A DNA stretch of 52,061 nt from Dyadobacter bucti (GTDB lineage: Bacteria; Bacteroidota; Bacteroidia; Cytophagales; Spirosomataceae). The notes below the pieces were generated by a model. It did no database searches. It saw only the letters and a program-made list of their open reading frames with translations, and was not told where the DNA came from. Every line of letters begins with the position of its first letter. Within the stretch, counting starts at the first letter, position 1. The position numbers and the translations under genes were made by a program. The stretch spans positions 1-52,061 of the forward strand of contig NZ_SWFP01000018.1 in assembly GCF_005869225.1 (NCBI RefSeq). Direction: 5' to 3'. Positions 17,070-25,107 of this stretch are shown here, one piece after another.

Positions 17070-17711
17070 TTATGCAACTAAAACTGCGTCGATAGCCTCA
17101 CGAAGTGCTTTTGCTGCAACTGCCGGATCTTCTGCGCCATAAATAGCCGCGCCTGCAACTGCAACCTGAGCACCTGCTTCTATAACCGCTGTAATATTGC
17201 TCAAATTGACACCACCAGCAATCGAAACCGGGACACCTGCACGGGCTGCTTCGTCGATCAAAACCTGAATCGAATAACCATCAGTCCATTGCTCATCCAG
17301 ACCAGCGTGCAATTCCACGAATTCAACGCCTAACGTTATGACTTCCTGCGCTCTTTTTACACGGTCAGGATAACCGATGGTGTCAACCACCACGCCTTTT
17401 CCATGAGCCTTTGCTGCTTTCACAGCCCCAATAATAGTTGCATTGCCTGCTGCGCCCATCACCGTTACGAGATCGGCTCCGGCCTTGAAAGCAATATCGG
17501 CTTCCAGCTCACCTGCGTCAGCCGTTTTGAGGTCGGCAAAAACCAGTTTGTCTGGATGTGCATTTTTCATTGCTGTGATCACGCTTGATCCCATGTTTTT
17601 GATCAGCGGAGTGCCGAGTTCAATGATATCGACGTAAGGGGCAACTTTTGCAGCAAGTGCTAGTGCATCTTCTGTCGTCAATAAGTCTATTGCTACTTGT
17701 AATTTGGCCAT
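17070..17711 (-). CDS. hxlA: 3-hexulose-6-phosphate synthase
   Basis: The 213-residue TIM-barrel enzyme of the OMP decarboxylase superfamily has QVAIDLL at strand 1, IIELGTPL, the key DLKTADAGE motif (Asp, Lys, Asp for metal and enediolate), GADLVTVMGAA and AGGVNLSN. The family joins formaldehyde to ribulose-5-phosphate, giving hexulose-6-phosphate, the first step of the ribulose monophosphate pathway. 3-keto-L-gulonate-6-phosphate decarboxylase is a near relative, but the adjacent isomerase gene supports HPS. It is transcribed after hxlB with a 36-bp gap. Confidence 0.88.
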   Translation of the reverse strand: MAKLQVAIDLLTTEDALALAAKVAPYVDIIELGTPLIKNMGSSVITAMKNAHPDKLVFADLKTADAGELEADIAFKAGADLVTVMGAAGNATIIGAVKAAKAHGKGVVVDTIGYPDRVKRAQEVITLGVEFVELHAGLDEQWTDGYSIQVLIDEAARAGVPVSIAGGVNLSNITAVIEAGAQVAVAGAAIYGAEDPAVAAKALREAIDAVLVA

Positions 17712-17747
17712 TTTGAATTGATTAAATTGTACTGTATTGATTAAATT

Positions 17748-18338
17748 TTACTCCATATTGGCGTGCCGCTTCCAAAGCGTTTCCGCCGGGGAACCGTCCA
17801 CTTTCCATAATTCCATAAAAACGGCGTCTCCGATGAGCAGCAATGCCTGTTCGAAAAGGCTGCCTGCATATTGCTTTGATCTGCTGCCAGCATGATCTTC
17901 TTTTTCTGCCGCTGGCAGGAGAATATGTGTGTCTGAAATGCCCGCCAGTGTTGATGCCGGGTTGGTTGTGAAGGCAATCACATTGGCTCCCACCGATTTT
18001 GCCTTTTCGGCAGCACGCACAATCGAGCCTGTAGTTCCCGATCCGGAAGCTACCCACAAAAGATCCGTTGATTGTATAGCGGGCGTGGTCGTATCTCCGA
18101 CGAAATAAACCCTGAAACCCAGGTGCATCAGCCGCATTGCCACCGACCGCATTGCAAATCCTGATCGCCCCGCTGCAAGCAGAAATATCGACTCCGCCTG
18201 CTGTATACCTTCGATAAGTGCTCCAAAATCTTCGTAATCCAATGCTTCCGAGAGCGCATTATTCTCGGCCAGTATTTGTTTTAGATTTCCCTGAATGTCA
18301 GTTGAATGAAGTACGGATTGTTGATGATCTGAATGCAT
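17748..18338 (-). CDS. hxlB: 6-phospho-3-hexuloisomerase
   Basis: The 196-residue SIS-domain protein has IFLLAAGRSGFAMRSVAMRLMHLGF, GDTTTPAI and WVASGSGTTGSIVRAAEKAKSVG, the sugar-phosphate binding pattern of PHI enzymes. It isomerises hexulose-6-phosphate to fructose-6-phosphate, completing the formaldehyde-fixing pair. It is the promoter-proximal gene and faces an AraC regulator across a 201-bp gap carrying three copies of one motif. Confidence 0.88.
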   Translation of the reverse strand: MHSDHQQSVLHSTDIQGNLKQILAENNALSEALDYEDFGALIEGIQQAESIFLLAAGRSGFAMRSVAMRLMHLGFRVYFVGDTTTPAIQSTDLLWVASGSGTTGSIVRAAEKAKSVGANVIAFTTNPASTLAGISDTHILLPAAEKEDHAGSRSKQYAGSLFEQALLLIGDAVFMELWKVDGSPAETLWKRHANME

Positions 18339-18411
18339 AATTGCCTCGTTTTGTCTGATGACAAATGTACTTGATCCGGATTTGGTACAGATTAGACAAT
18401 CTTCCAGATGA

Positions 18412-18510
18412 GGTGGACAATTTGGAACAATTGATAGTAAAAATTCATATTTTTAGGCGTTAGAAAACCACATTTCCGAATAGTCCACCATAATTTCCAG
18501 ATCGTCCACC
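18412..18510. promoter_or_regulatory. Three-copy operator TTCC-N5-GTCCACC between hxlB and araC
   Basis: Two direct copies, TTCCGAATAGTCCACC (ending 18489) and TTCCAGATCGTCCACC (ending 18510), are spaced exactly 21 bp, two helical turns. A third copy is inverted at 18412-18427 (GGTGGACAATTTGGAA), on the hxlB side. AraC-type proteins usually bind paired direct repeats of this size, so the neighbouring regulator is the likely ligand. Confidence 0.7.
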
Positions 18511-18539
18511 AGGGCACTGTCTGACAGTTTATCTCAACT

Positions 18540-19418
18540 ATGATTGAACCAATCAAAGAATCACGGCTTGCCAGCGCAATGATTTACATACGGAATCTTC
18601 GTGATTGTCCGCCAAGCTACCTGAATGATCCTGGCAGAAAAGACTTTTTTGAAATTGTCTGGTTAAAGAATGAAGACCCTTTGCATGATACGAAAAACGA
18701 AAATTTCGAGATTAAAGGCGACTGGATATACCTCATACCACCTTACCGCGTACATCAGCTCAATAAAGCAGGTAAAAACGGTGAGTTGTTATCCTTCAAA
18801 AGAGAAGTTTTGGAGGAAGATGACAAAGAGTTTTTGCTGGATATTTTCAAAATTTTCAACGTTCAGGGAGAGTTTTCCTGCCTAAGGCTTGAAAAAGAAG
18901 CAGCTGCCGATCTAGGTAGCGTGTTCCAGTTATTGAACAATGAGTATCAGAAAACGGCAGACGATCTGGTAATTGTTAAAGCGATACTTAAGGTCTTTCT
19001 ATTAAAGCTGATCAAAGTTAAAGAGCAGGAATTTACAGGTCATGACATCCATCAAAAACGGGTTTACGAATTCTTAATGCTGCTGGAAAGCAATTATCTG
19101 CAGGTACGTAATACTGATTTTTATGCCGGAAAATTGGGCATCAGCTCCAAGCGACTCAATCAGATACTCAAAGACAAGCTGGATAAAACCGGGATGGAGC
19201 TGATTCACGACAGAATTATTCTCGAAGCAAAGCGAATGATTATCCACAGCGAACAGACCATCAAGGAAATAGCTTACGAACTTGGTTTTTCAGACCGGCC
19301 ATATTTCAGCCGGTTCTTTAAAAAGCAAACTGGCCAAACACCTGACGAATTTCAAAAACAGACTCGTATTCATCAGAAATTGAAGCTTAATACATTATCT
19401 GATAGTACTGCCATTTAG
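18540..19418 (+). CDS. AraC-family regulator of hxlAB
   Basis: The 292-residue protein has an N-terminal sensing domain without recognisable catalytic residues and a C-terminal AraC HTH pair: FYAGKLGISSKRLNQILKDK and QTIKEIAYELGFSDRPYFSR followed by FFKKQTGQTPDEFQ. The gene is divergent from hxlB, and the operator-like repeats lie between 30 and 128 bp upstream of its start. It probably senses formaldehyde, a sugar phosphate or an aldehyde source; the ligand is unknown. Confidence 0.85.
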   Translation: MIEPIKESRLASAMIYIRNLRDCPPSYLNDPGRKDFFEIVWLKNEDPLHDTKNENFEIKGDWIYLIPPYRVHQLNKAGKNGELLSFKREVLEEDDKEFLLDIFKIFNVQGEFSCLRLEKEAAADLGSVFQLLNNEYQKTADDLVIVKAILKVFLLKLIKVKEQEFTGHDIHQKRVYEFLMLLESNYLQVRNTDFYAGKLGISSKRLNQILKDKLDKTGMELIHDRIILEAKRMIIHSEQTIKEIAYELGFSDRPYFSRFFKKQTGQTPDEFQKQTRIHQKLKLNTLSDSTAI

Positions 19419-19428
19419 CTAAATCAAA

Positions 19429-19454
19429 AAGGCTGCCGGAAATCCAGCAGCCTT
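19429..19454. terminator. Bidirectional terminator
   Basis: AAGGCTGC (19429-19436) and GCAGCCTT (19447-19454), with an A-run before and TTATT after. It lies between the convergent araC and tandem NTF2 genes. Confidence 0.75.
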
Positions 19455-19478
19455 ATTACATGTGTAGCAAAGCAATAA

Positions 19479-20381
19479 TCAGCTAGGCTGATTATATGCA
19501 TACCAAGCGATTTTCCATACCCCATCCACTTTTTTCACTACAAAAATCTCGCGGTAGCTTGCAGGAACAGTTTGGCTGGTGGCATTGATCAAAGTAGTTC
19601 CTCCCGAATGAGATCTCACATAACCGTATTCGCCGTCAATCACGATCTCGTCAATGGTGAAGGCCAGGTTGAGCTTAATCGCTGAAAAAACACTTTCATA
19701 AGTGGTTTTGATCGCGGCAGCGCCCTTCATGGTTGGTGCATCAGGAGCCATTAAAACACCATCTGTAACAAACAGGCCAGACACGGCAGCCGCGTCGGAC
19801 GAAGCGAGTGCACTGGAATAGGTGGCGGTTATAAGTGAATTGATAGCGCTTCTGTCTGCTTCTGTATAGCTACTAGCCTTATTTTCGATCACATCTGTAC
19901 CAATTGCCTGACTTAGCGTACCCATTTTGTTGTACAGGTATCGTGCGATTTTCCACTGATCATCTGCCTTTTTCACAACAAACACTTCTCTATTTTCCTC
20001 AGGCGCGGTTGCACCATTTGCTTTTACAGTGAGGGTACCCGCAGAAGTTGACCTGACAAAGCCATATTCTTTACCGACAATCATCTCATCAATTTTGAAA
20101 TTTAAGTCAAGTCCGACCGCGCCGAAAATCCCATGATAAGTTGATTTCAATTGCGTGGAACCGGATGCAGTCGGCGAAGCCGGACCCATCACGACTCCGT
20201 CGCCTGTAAACGCCGAAGTCACTCCATCAGCGTTTGAAGCTGCGAGTGCATCGCGGTAAGTAACGGTAACGAGTTTTTTAATAGCATCACCTTCTTGTTG
20301 CAAATCAATTGCATCGATGTTGTGATCTGTACATGAGACACCGGCAAAAGCGATGGCTAATAGGAGTGAAAATTTTTTCAT
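19479..20381 (-). CDS. Lipoprotein with two tandem NTF2-like (DUF4440) domains
   Basis: The chosen start at 20381 gives MKKFSLLLAIAFAGVSC, a lipoprotein signal with cysteine 17 as the anchor; the frame extends 12 codons further but without a leader. The mature protein (about 300 residues in all) contains the same domain twice: domain 1 ends REVFVVKKADDQWKIARYLYNKM and domain 2 ends REIFVVKKVDGVWKIAWYAYNQ. Each carries the SDAxxVxxLFxxDGVxMxPxxPT-type entry and EYGYVRSxSGGT strand. An internal duplication of a single-domain gene is evident. It has its own conserved promoter at 20404-20472. Confidence 0.82.
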   Translation of the reverse strand: MKKFSLLLAIAFAGVSCTDHNIDAIDLQQEGDAIKKLVTVTYRDALAASNADGVTSAFTGDGVVMGPASPTASGSTQLKSTYHGIFGAVGLDLNFKIDEMIVGKEYGFVRSTSAGTLTVKANGATAPEENREVFVVKKADDQWKIARYLYNKMGTLSQAIGTDVIENKASSYTEADRSAINSLITATYSSALASSDAAAVSGLFVTDGVLMAPDAPTMKGAAAIKTTYESVFSAIKLNLAFTIDEIVIDGEYGYVRSHSGGTTLINATSQTVPASYREIFVVKKVDGVWKIAWYAYNQPS

Positions 20382-20403
20382 TTTTTTATTTTTGTTTATA
20401 GGA

Positions 20404-20472
20404 CAAAGGTCATTCACACTACTTGAATGAACCCATAAACAACTTTAAGAAGCACCCTTAACATTGTTTAAG
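20404..20472 (-). promoter_or_regulatory. Conserved dyad-plus-TTTG promoter, copy 2
   Basis: Read on the minus strand: CTTAAACAATGTTAAG (20472-20457), GGGTGCTTCTTAAAGTTG, TTTATGGG, then GACCTTTG at 20411-20404, starting 61 bp after the dyad starts. The lipoprotein start codon follows 23 bp later. Confidence 0.65.
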
Positions 20473-20486
20473 ATTAAACGTTGATC

Positions 20487-21668
20487 TTAATCAAGGATCA
20501 GACGTAACCCCGTGAATTGCCAGCGCAAATGGGGGTGAAAGAAATTCCGGTATGTGCTACGGCTATGCCCAACTGGTGTTGCCTGGGAAGCTCCTCTAAG
20601 AACCATTTGACTGACCATAAACTTGCCGTTGTATTCACCTATTGCACCATCTGCTTTTTTGAAACCCGGATAAGGCAGGTAGGCGCTGTTCGTCCATTCC
20701 CAGCGCGAGCCCCAGTCGAATGCAGCGGACGCAACCTCCCATTCAGCCTCAGTGGGCAGTCGGAACCCTTTCCAGTTTGCGAATGCAGTTGCTTCGTAGA
20801 AGCTTAGGTGGCAAACAGGATTTTCCGGAATAATCTCCGTCAGCCCGCCCAAGTCATAGTTCATCCATTTGCCATCAATAAGATGCCAATACAATGGAGC
20901 TCCAATGTGTTCGCGCCTTACCCAATCCCAACCCTCGGCATGCCAATAGTTGAAATTCTGGTAACCGCCGCTATTGATAAATTCCAAATATTCACGGTTG
21001 GAAACCAGACTGGTTGCAATCTTAAAATCGTTAAGCCAAACCTGGTGCCTGCCATGTTCATTATCAAAAGAAAAACCTTCGCCTTCAAATCCAATCTGAT
21101 AATTGCCTGCTACAACTTGGTGAAAAGGGCTTGCCATGGACTTCAGACCATTGGGAACGTACTCCGTGGCGTAAGGGGGAAACAGCGGGTTGTGACCTAG
21201 AATGTACTTGATGTCAGTCATCAATAACTCTTGATGCTGTTGTTCATGGTTCAGACCAAGATCCACCGTTTCTATTAAATTCAGGCTGAAATCACCATTT
21301 TCTAAAAACCGGCCCATGTGCTCATCGATATATTTGCGATAAGCAAAAACATCCTCAACCGTAGGCCGGCTCAGGTTTCCCCGGTCGGTGCGGATAACCC
21401 TCGCCCCAACAGTTTCATAATAGCTATTGAACACGAAATCGTACTGACTGTCATATACCTTGTAGTCAGGCAAAAACGGTTTTAAAATAAAGGTTTCAAA
21501 AAACCATGTTGTATGTCCCAAATGCCATTTAGGCGGGCTCACGTCTGCGCACGGTTGCACGACGTAATCCTCTGTTTTAAGCGGACGGCATATAAATTCG
21601 GTGTGCTGTCTGATCGCAGCAAACCGGGTTGACAAGTCTTTGTCAGCCTTTACAATAGTTTCTTCCAT
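20487..21668 (-). CDS. egtB: Ergothioneine biosynthesis protein EgtB (sulfoxide synthase)
   Basis: The 393-residue protein from the ATG at 21668 contains an N-terminal DinB-like part with WHLGHTTWFFE and HEQQHQE, supplying the three-histidine iron site, and a C-terminal formylglycine-generating-enzyme-like domain (GYQNFNYWHAEGWDW, RLPTEAEWE, GGASQATPVGHSR-like end, FTGLRL). EgtB joins hercynine and a thiol (gamma-glutamylcysteine or cysteine) using oxygen. The open frame extends 33 codons further, but that stretch overlaps the 3' end of egtD out of frame, so I rejected it. No egtC or egtE is visible. Confidence 0.87.
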   Translation of the reverse strand: MEETIVKADKDLSTRFAAIRQHTEFICRPLKTEDYVVQPCADVSPPKWHLGHTTWFFETFILKPFLPDYKVYDSQYDFVFNSYYETVGARVIRTDRGNLSRPTVEDVFAYRKYIDEHMGRFLENGDFSLNLIETVDLGLNHEQQHQELLMTDIKYILGHNPLFPPYATEYVPNGLKSMASPFHQVVAGNYQIGFEGEGFSFDNEHGRHQVWLNDFKIATSLVSNREYLEFINSGGYQNFNYWHAEGWDWVRREHIGAPLYWHLIDGKWMNYDLGGLTEIIPENPVCHLSFYEATAFANWKGFRLPTEAEWEVASAAFDWGSRWEWTNSAYLPYPGFKKADGAIGEYNGKFMVSQMVLRGASQATPVGHSRSTYRNFFHPHLRWQFTGLRLILD

Positions 21669-21699
21669 TAGTTTGAAATTTTTTCCCTTAATCCATTTC

Positions 21700-22688
21700 C
21701 TAAACCGCCTTCCATACCACATCGGCAAACCATCCTTTGGAGTCCGTAAAAGTAGATATGGGTTCAAAACCGCTGTTCAATGCCATCTGGCTAATCTGGT
21801 TAAGCGAGTACTTTTGAGAAATTTCCATCCAAATACATTCTCCCTGGCTAAAATGGATTTGAGTGCTTGGGAAGGAAACCGTATGCTCACACTGCGACAC
21901 CAGGTAACTTTTACAAGCACCATTTAATGGATCATAGCTGCAATAATGATCAAACAGATCTAGATTAAAGTCTGCTCCCAGTTCTGTATCAATCCGTTTT
22001 AACAGGTTCAAGTTGAATGCTTTGGTGATGCCTTCTTGATCTGAATACGCCGCTCGTATTATATAAGATCTTTAACCAGGTCAAAGCCAATGAGGACCAT
22101 ATCGCCAGGCATTATTGATTGCCTGATCCGGCTGCAGAATTGTAGTGCATCTGCGGGCGGCATGTTTCCAATATTTGAACCCAGAAACAGGACGACCTTA
22201 TGTAACCCTGATAGTGAAACTGCCTGATCAAGCATCTGGAAATATTCCCCTTCCAGTGGCTGGATATCCAGTTCAGGATTTTGCGCAAGTAAGTTATCTG
22301 TCAGCTCATTAAGTATATTTCCAGAAATGTCAATCGGCAGATAACGGAACGATTTTCCTTGGAGCGAAAGACTATCCAGGATGTGTACTGTTTTTGTCCC
22401 GTCTCCTGCGCCTAATTCGATGATCTCAAAACTAGTATCACCATTTTGGATGGTTTCACAAATCTGTTCCCGCTGATTTTTCAATATTTCAGCCTCGCAG
22501 CGTGTGAGATAATACTGATCACAAGCCATGATCTGCTGGAATAATCGGTCGCCTTGCTGATCATAAAAAAATTTTGAGGGGAGCCTTTTAAATTCGCTGG
22601 TAAGGCCTTCTATCACATCCTGGTAAAATGTGTCGATTTCTCCTGTTGCTTCGCTTTGGGAGAGGGCTTCTTGCAAAATTTGTTGCAT
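21700..22688 (-). pseudogene. egtD: L-histidine N-alpha-methyltransferase EgtD, frameshifted
   Basis: The first frame (22688-22059) starts MQQILQEALSQSEATGEIDT and includes SKFFYDQQGDRLFQQIM, the SAM site IELGAGDGTKT, LPIDIS and LGSNIGNMPP, then ends early at GFDLVKDLI-stop. The missing C-terminus follows in another frame (IIRAAYSDQEGITKAFNLNLL... to FADVVWKAV, stop 21700). The break lies near 22062, where KDPDIIRAAY would be expected, so one base appears lost. Together the parts give the usual length of about 325 residues. Either a recent mutation has inactivated hercynine formation or the assembly has an error. Confidence 0.85.
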
Positions 22689-22702
22689 GAAAATTTAGTG
22701 GT

Positions 22703-23683
22703 TCAATCAGTAATAACTACAATTTTTCCGCTAGCCTTATTGCTATCCATCAGCTGGTGCGCTTCGACAATTTGGTCGAGCTTGAACACCCCGCCAATGC
22801 TAATTTTGATTTCGCCGCTTTCTACCATTGATATAAAAGATTGAAATGCATTGTGCTCGACACTTACCTGTCCGGTGTCATAAACAGTCAGGTTTACAGT
22901 GGCCGGAATGTAGTCCATCGGTGCAAAATCTTGGATACTCCAAATCTCCGAAAGCATACCCGTCATGCAAACGCTCCCTCCCTGTTTAGCGCAGGAAAGT
23001 GAATCCTTCAAAGTACTGGCCCCTACCAGCTCCAATACTTTGTCGAATCGCTCCGGATATAATTCATCGACCTGCGTTTTCAGGTTGCCATCATCAATCA
23101 GCACAGCTTCTGCGCCTTTTTCGAGCAAAAACTGCCTTTTATCCTCGCTACGGCTTGTTGCAATGACACTCAGGCCTGTATGGCGGGCCAGTTGAATGGC
23201 CAGTAGCCCGATGGACGATGTACCACCACGAACCAGGATGCTTTCACCCTTTTGTATGCGCAACGCTAGGTGCAAAGAGCCATAAACGGTCTGGAACATT
23301 TCAGGGATTGCTCCGAGTATGTCCCATGAAAGCTTGCTTGTGAAAGGATAAATAATAGAGCTTGGCAAAACAGCATACTCTGCATAGCTGCCATCGTAAT
23401 CCCTTCCCATGCCTCCCATGCAAGCAGCAACCTGTTGTCCGGACTGCCATTTGCCGCTGGGGTCGCTGACAATTTCGCCCACACATTCAATGCCCAATAT
23501 CCTGGGAAAAACCACTCCGGGTGAATAGCCTTTGCGGGTCATCAGCTCAGAACGATTTAGGCCGAAAGCCCTCACTTTCACAAGCACCTGATCTAAGCCA
23601 GCCTGGGGCACGGCTCTATCTTCAACTATTAGCTGCTCTGGTCCTCCTGCCGTGTAAATTACCGCTGCTTTCATATTGGTCAT
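22703..23683 (-). CDS. Zinc-free MDR oxidoreductase (quinone reductase type)
   Basis: The 326-residue medium-chain dehydrogenase has FGLNRSELMTRKGYSPGVVFPRILGIECVG in the catalytic domain, lacks the structural zinc cysteines, and shows the cofactor site VRGGTSSIGLLAIQLARHTG. ATSRSEDKR after the second strand suggests NADPH. It ends IVEAHQLMDSNKASGKIVV, the quinone-reductase tail. It sits 14 bp upstream of egtD and 28 bp after the NTF2-like gene, so all belong to one operon driven from 24250-24182. A second Met (MKAAVIY) at codon 4 is an equally good start. Confidence 0.85.
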   Translation of the reverse strand: MTNMKAAVIYTAGGPEQLIVEDRAVPQAGLDQVLVKVRAFGLNRSELMTRKGYSPGVVFPRILGIECVGEIVSDPSGKWQSGQQVAACMGGMGRDYDGSYAEYAVLPSSIIYPFTSKLSWDILGAIPEMFQTVYGSLHLALRIQKGESILVRGGTSSIGLLAIQLARHTGLSVIATSRSEDKRQFLLEKGAEAVLIDDGNLKTQVDELYPERFDKVLELVGASTLKDSLSCAKQGGSVCMTGMLSEIWSIQDFAPMDYIPATVNLTVYDTGQVSVEHNAFQSFISMVESGEIKISIGGVFKLDQIVEAHQLMDSNKASGKIVVITD

Positions 23684-23711
23684 TTATTGTTTAGGCGTGT
23701 GGGTACCTAAT

Positions 23712-24101
23712 TCAGATCTTGTTGAAAATATACCGGAGAATTTTCCAGTCTTCCGCCTCTCTTCGCACCACGAAGAAATCCCTCGTTTTTACAGCGATGG
23801 ATTGACCTTGGTTGTTTTCAGTTGTCACTGTTGCGATGCTTTCAGCAAATGCAAAATCGCGTTCCACGGCAAGATTTTTAAGCAAAAACTCAGCCTTCAA
23901 GCTTTGGGTTTGAAAGAAACGCTGGGCACCACTGTGAATTTGCTGCGCGCCGCGGATCGTTGCAAAACCATCGGGCATGAATTCGCCATCATTACAATAA
24001 AGGCTTGCAAGCGTAGCCGCGTCACCATCAATGAGTGCTTTTGCGTAGTCATTTAGCAATTTCTCAATTGCTGGTTTGTCTTTCTCCATTATCATAGTCA
24101 A
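23712..24101 (-). CDS. NTF2-like (SnoaL/DUF4440) protein
   Basis: The 129-residue protein reads LLNDYAKALIDGDAATLASLYCNDGEFMPDGFATIRGAQQI, then the strands AVKTRDFFVVRREAEDWKILRYIFNKI, a plain single NTF2 domain without a signal. The start may be any of three close ATGs (24101, 24092, 24089). It is the first gene of the NTF2-MDR-egtD-egtB operon. Its DFFVVRREAEDWKILRYIFNK end is like that of the tandem lipoprotein, so they are paralogues. Confidence 0.85.
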   Translation of the reverse strand: MTMIMEKDKPAIEKLLNDYAKALIDGDAATLASLYCNDGEFMPDGFATIRGAQQIHSGAQRFFQTQSLKAEFLLKNLAVERDFAFAESIATVTTENNQGQSIAVKTRDFFVVRREAEDWKILRYIFNKI

Positions 24102-24181
24102 TGTTTATGTTGTTATCATATCACCTTCATGCAATCATTCACTGCATTGACGGTGAAGCGAGCATATGATTTAATGCTATG

Positions 24182-24250
24182 CAAAGTTGTGACCAAGCAT
24201 TGAAACACACTCATAAACAACTGCAAGAAAAACCCTTAAACTATGTTAAG
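24182..24250 (-). promoter_or_regulatory. Conserved dyad-plus-TTTG promoter, copy 3
   Basis: On the minus strand: CTTAACATAGTTTAAG (24250-24235), GGGTTTTTCTTGCAGTTG, TTTATGAG, then CAACTTTG at 24189-24182, again 61 bp from dyad start to box start. The dyad overlaps the last codons of the Crp/Fnr gene, which could allow feedback. Confidence 0.65.
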
Positions 24251-24854
24251 ATTTGTCCCTTGAAACGATTGACTTTCGGATTTTACTTAAAAATTCAGGG
24301 GTAATGCCCAGGTAAGATGCAATCTGGGAATTGGGAAGACGGTTAAGCAAATGAGGATACCGGGCCAGAAATGACTGGTAACGTTGTTCACCGGTAGAGC
24401 TGATATTTTCTAAAACCCTGTTTTGTAACTCGATATATTTCTGCTCAGTAATGATGCGGAAATTACGGTCGAATTTATGATGGTTGATAAAGAGATAAAG
24501 AAGATCTGGCTTCTTAATTTGAAGGATGAGGGATGGCTCAATCGCCTCAATATACATCAGGCTCGGCTTTTCTGAATAAAAGCTGCTTAAATCGGCAATC
24601 CAATCACTTTCTGCAACAAATTGCAGGTTGTGCTCCACGCCTTTCTGGTCTACATGGTACATCTTGAAGCATCCCGAGACTACGAAGGTATAGTATTGGC
24701 ACACATCTCCCTGTTGCAGTATGAAATGGCGACGTTTTACGTGCTTTTCAACAAATAACCGGGTTATTTCAGCCCTCTCTTTTTCAGCAAGTGGAAAATA
24801 CTGTTTGAAATATTTTATAAGTTGAGATGTTGCCAAAATTTTAGATTTAAACAA
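24246..24854 (-). CDS. Crp/Fnr-family transcriptional regulator
   Basis: The 202-residue protein has an N-terminal cyclic-nucleotide-binding-like barrel (HFILQQGDVCQYYTFVVSGCFKMYHVD) and a C-terminal HTH (RLPNSQIASYLGITPEFLSKIRKS). The RxSA phosphate-binding motif of true cAMP receptors is not seen and no Fnr cysteine cluster is present, as in many Bacteroidota members. Two of the four conserved dyad promoters flank it within 4 kb (24250 and 20472), one lies just upstream (24978) and one farther off (2259). It is the best candidate regulator for this set. Confidence 0.85.
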   Translation of the reverse strand: MFKSKILATSQLIKYFKQYFPLAEKERAEITRLFVEKHVKRRHFILQQGDVCQYYTFVVSGCFKMYHVDQKGVEHNLQFVAESDWIADLSSFYSEKPSLMYIEAIEPSLILQIKKPDLLYLFINHHKFDRNFRIITEQKYIELQNRVLENISSTGEQRYQSFLARYPHLLNRLPNSQIASYLGITPEFLSKIRKSIVSRDKS

Positions 24855-24977
24855 AAATGTGATTTAAGATTATTGGAATAACACTTTTTAATGATTTTAG
24901 TTACACTCAGTTTACAGATTGCATTCAAAAGCCCTGCCAATAAATTTACCGGGGCACCCCACTTCACCCTCTCAAAC

Positions 24978-25046
24978 CTTGAAGTAGTTTAAGAATATTT
25001 CTTAAAGTAAGTTATGGGTGGATCTGCTGACAAACAGGGATTTTTG
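24978..25046 (+). promoter_or_regulatory. Conserved dyad-plus-TTTG promoter, copy 4
   Basis: CTTGAAGTAGTTTAAG (24978-24993), then TTTCTTAAAG, GTTATGGG and GATTTTTG at 25039-25046, the same 61-bp offset. Within it, TTTAAGAA-TAT-TTCTTAAA (24988-25006) is a second perfect dyad of 8-bp arms. Confidence 0.65.
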
Positions 25047-25107
25047 TAGCATAATTAAAACCCAAGGCAATGAACTGTCGATGTGAACAAGTTAAACCAA
25101 CAGAGCT

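Noticed and set aside
20487..21767. EgtB with an extra 33-residue N-terminus
   Set aside because: That stretch is an out-of-frame reading of the end of egtD; MEETIVKADKD at 21668 is the natural start.
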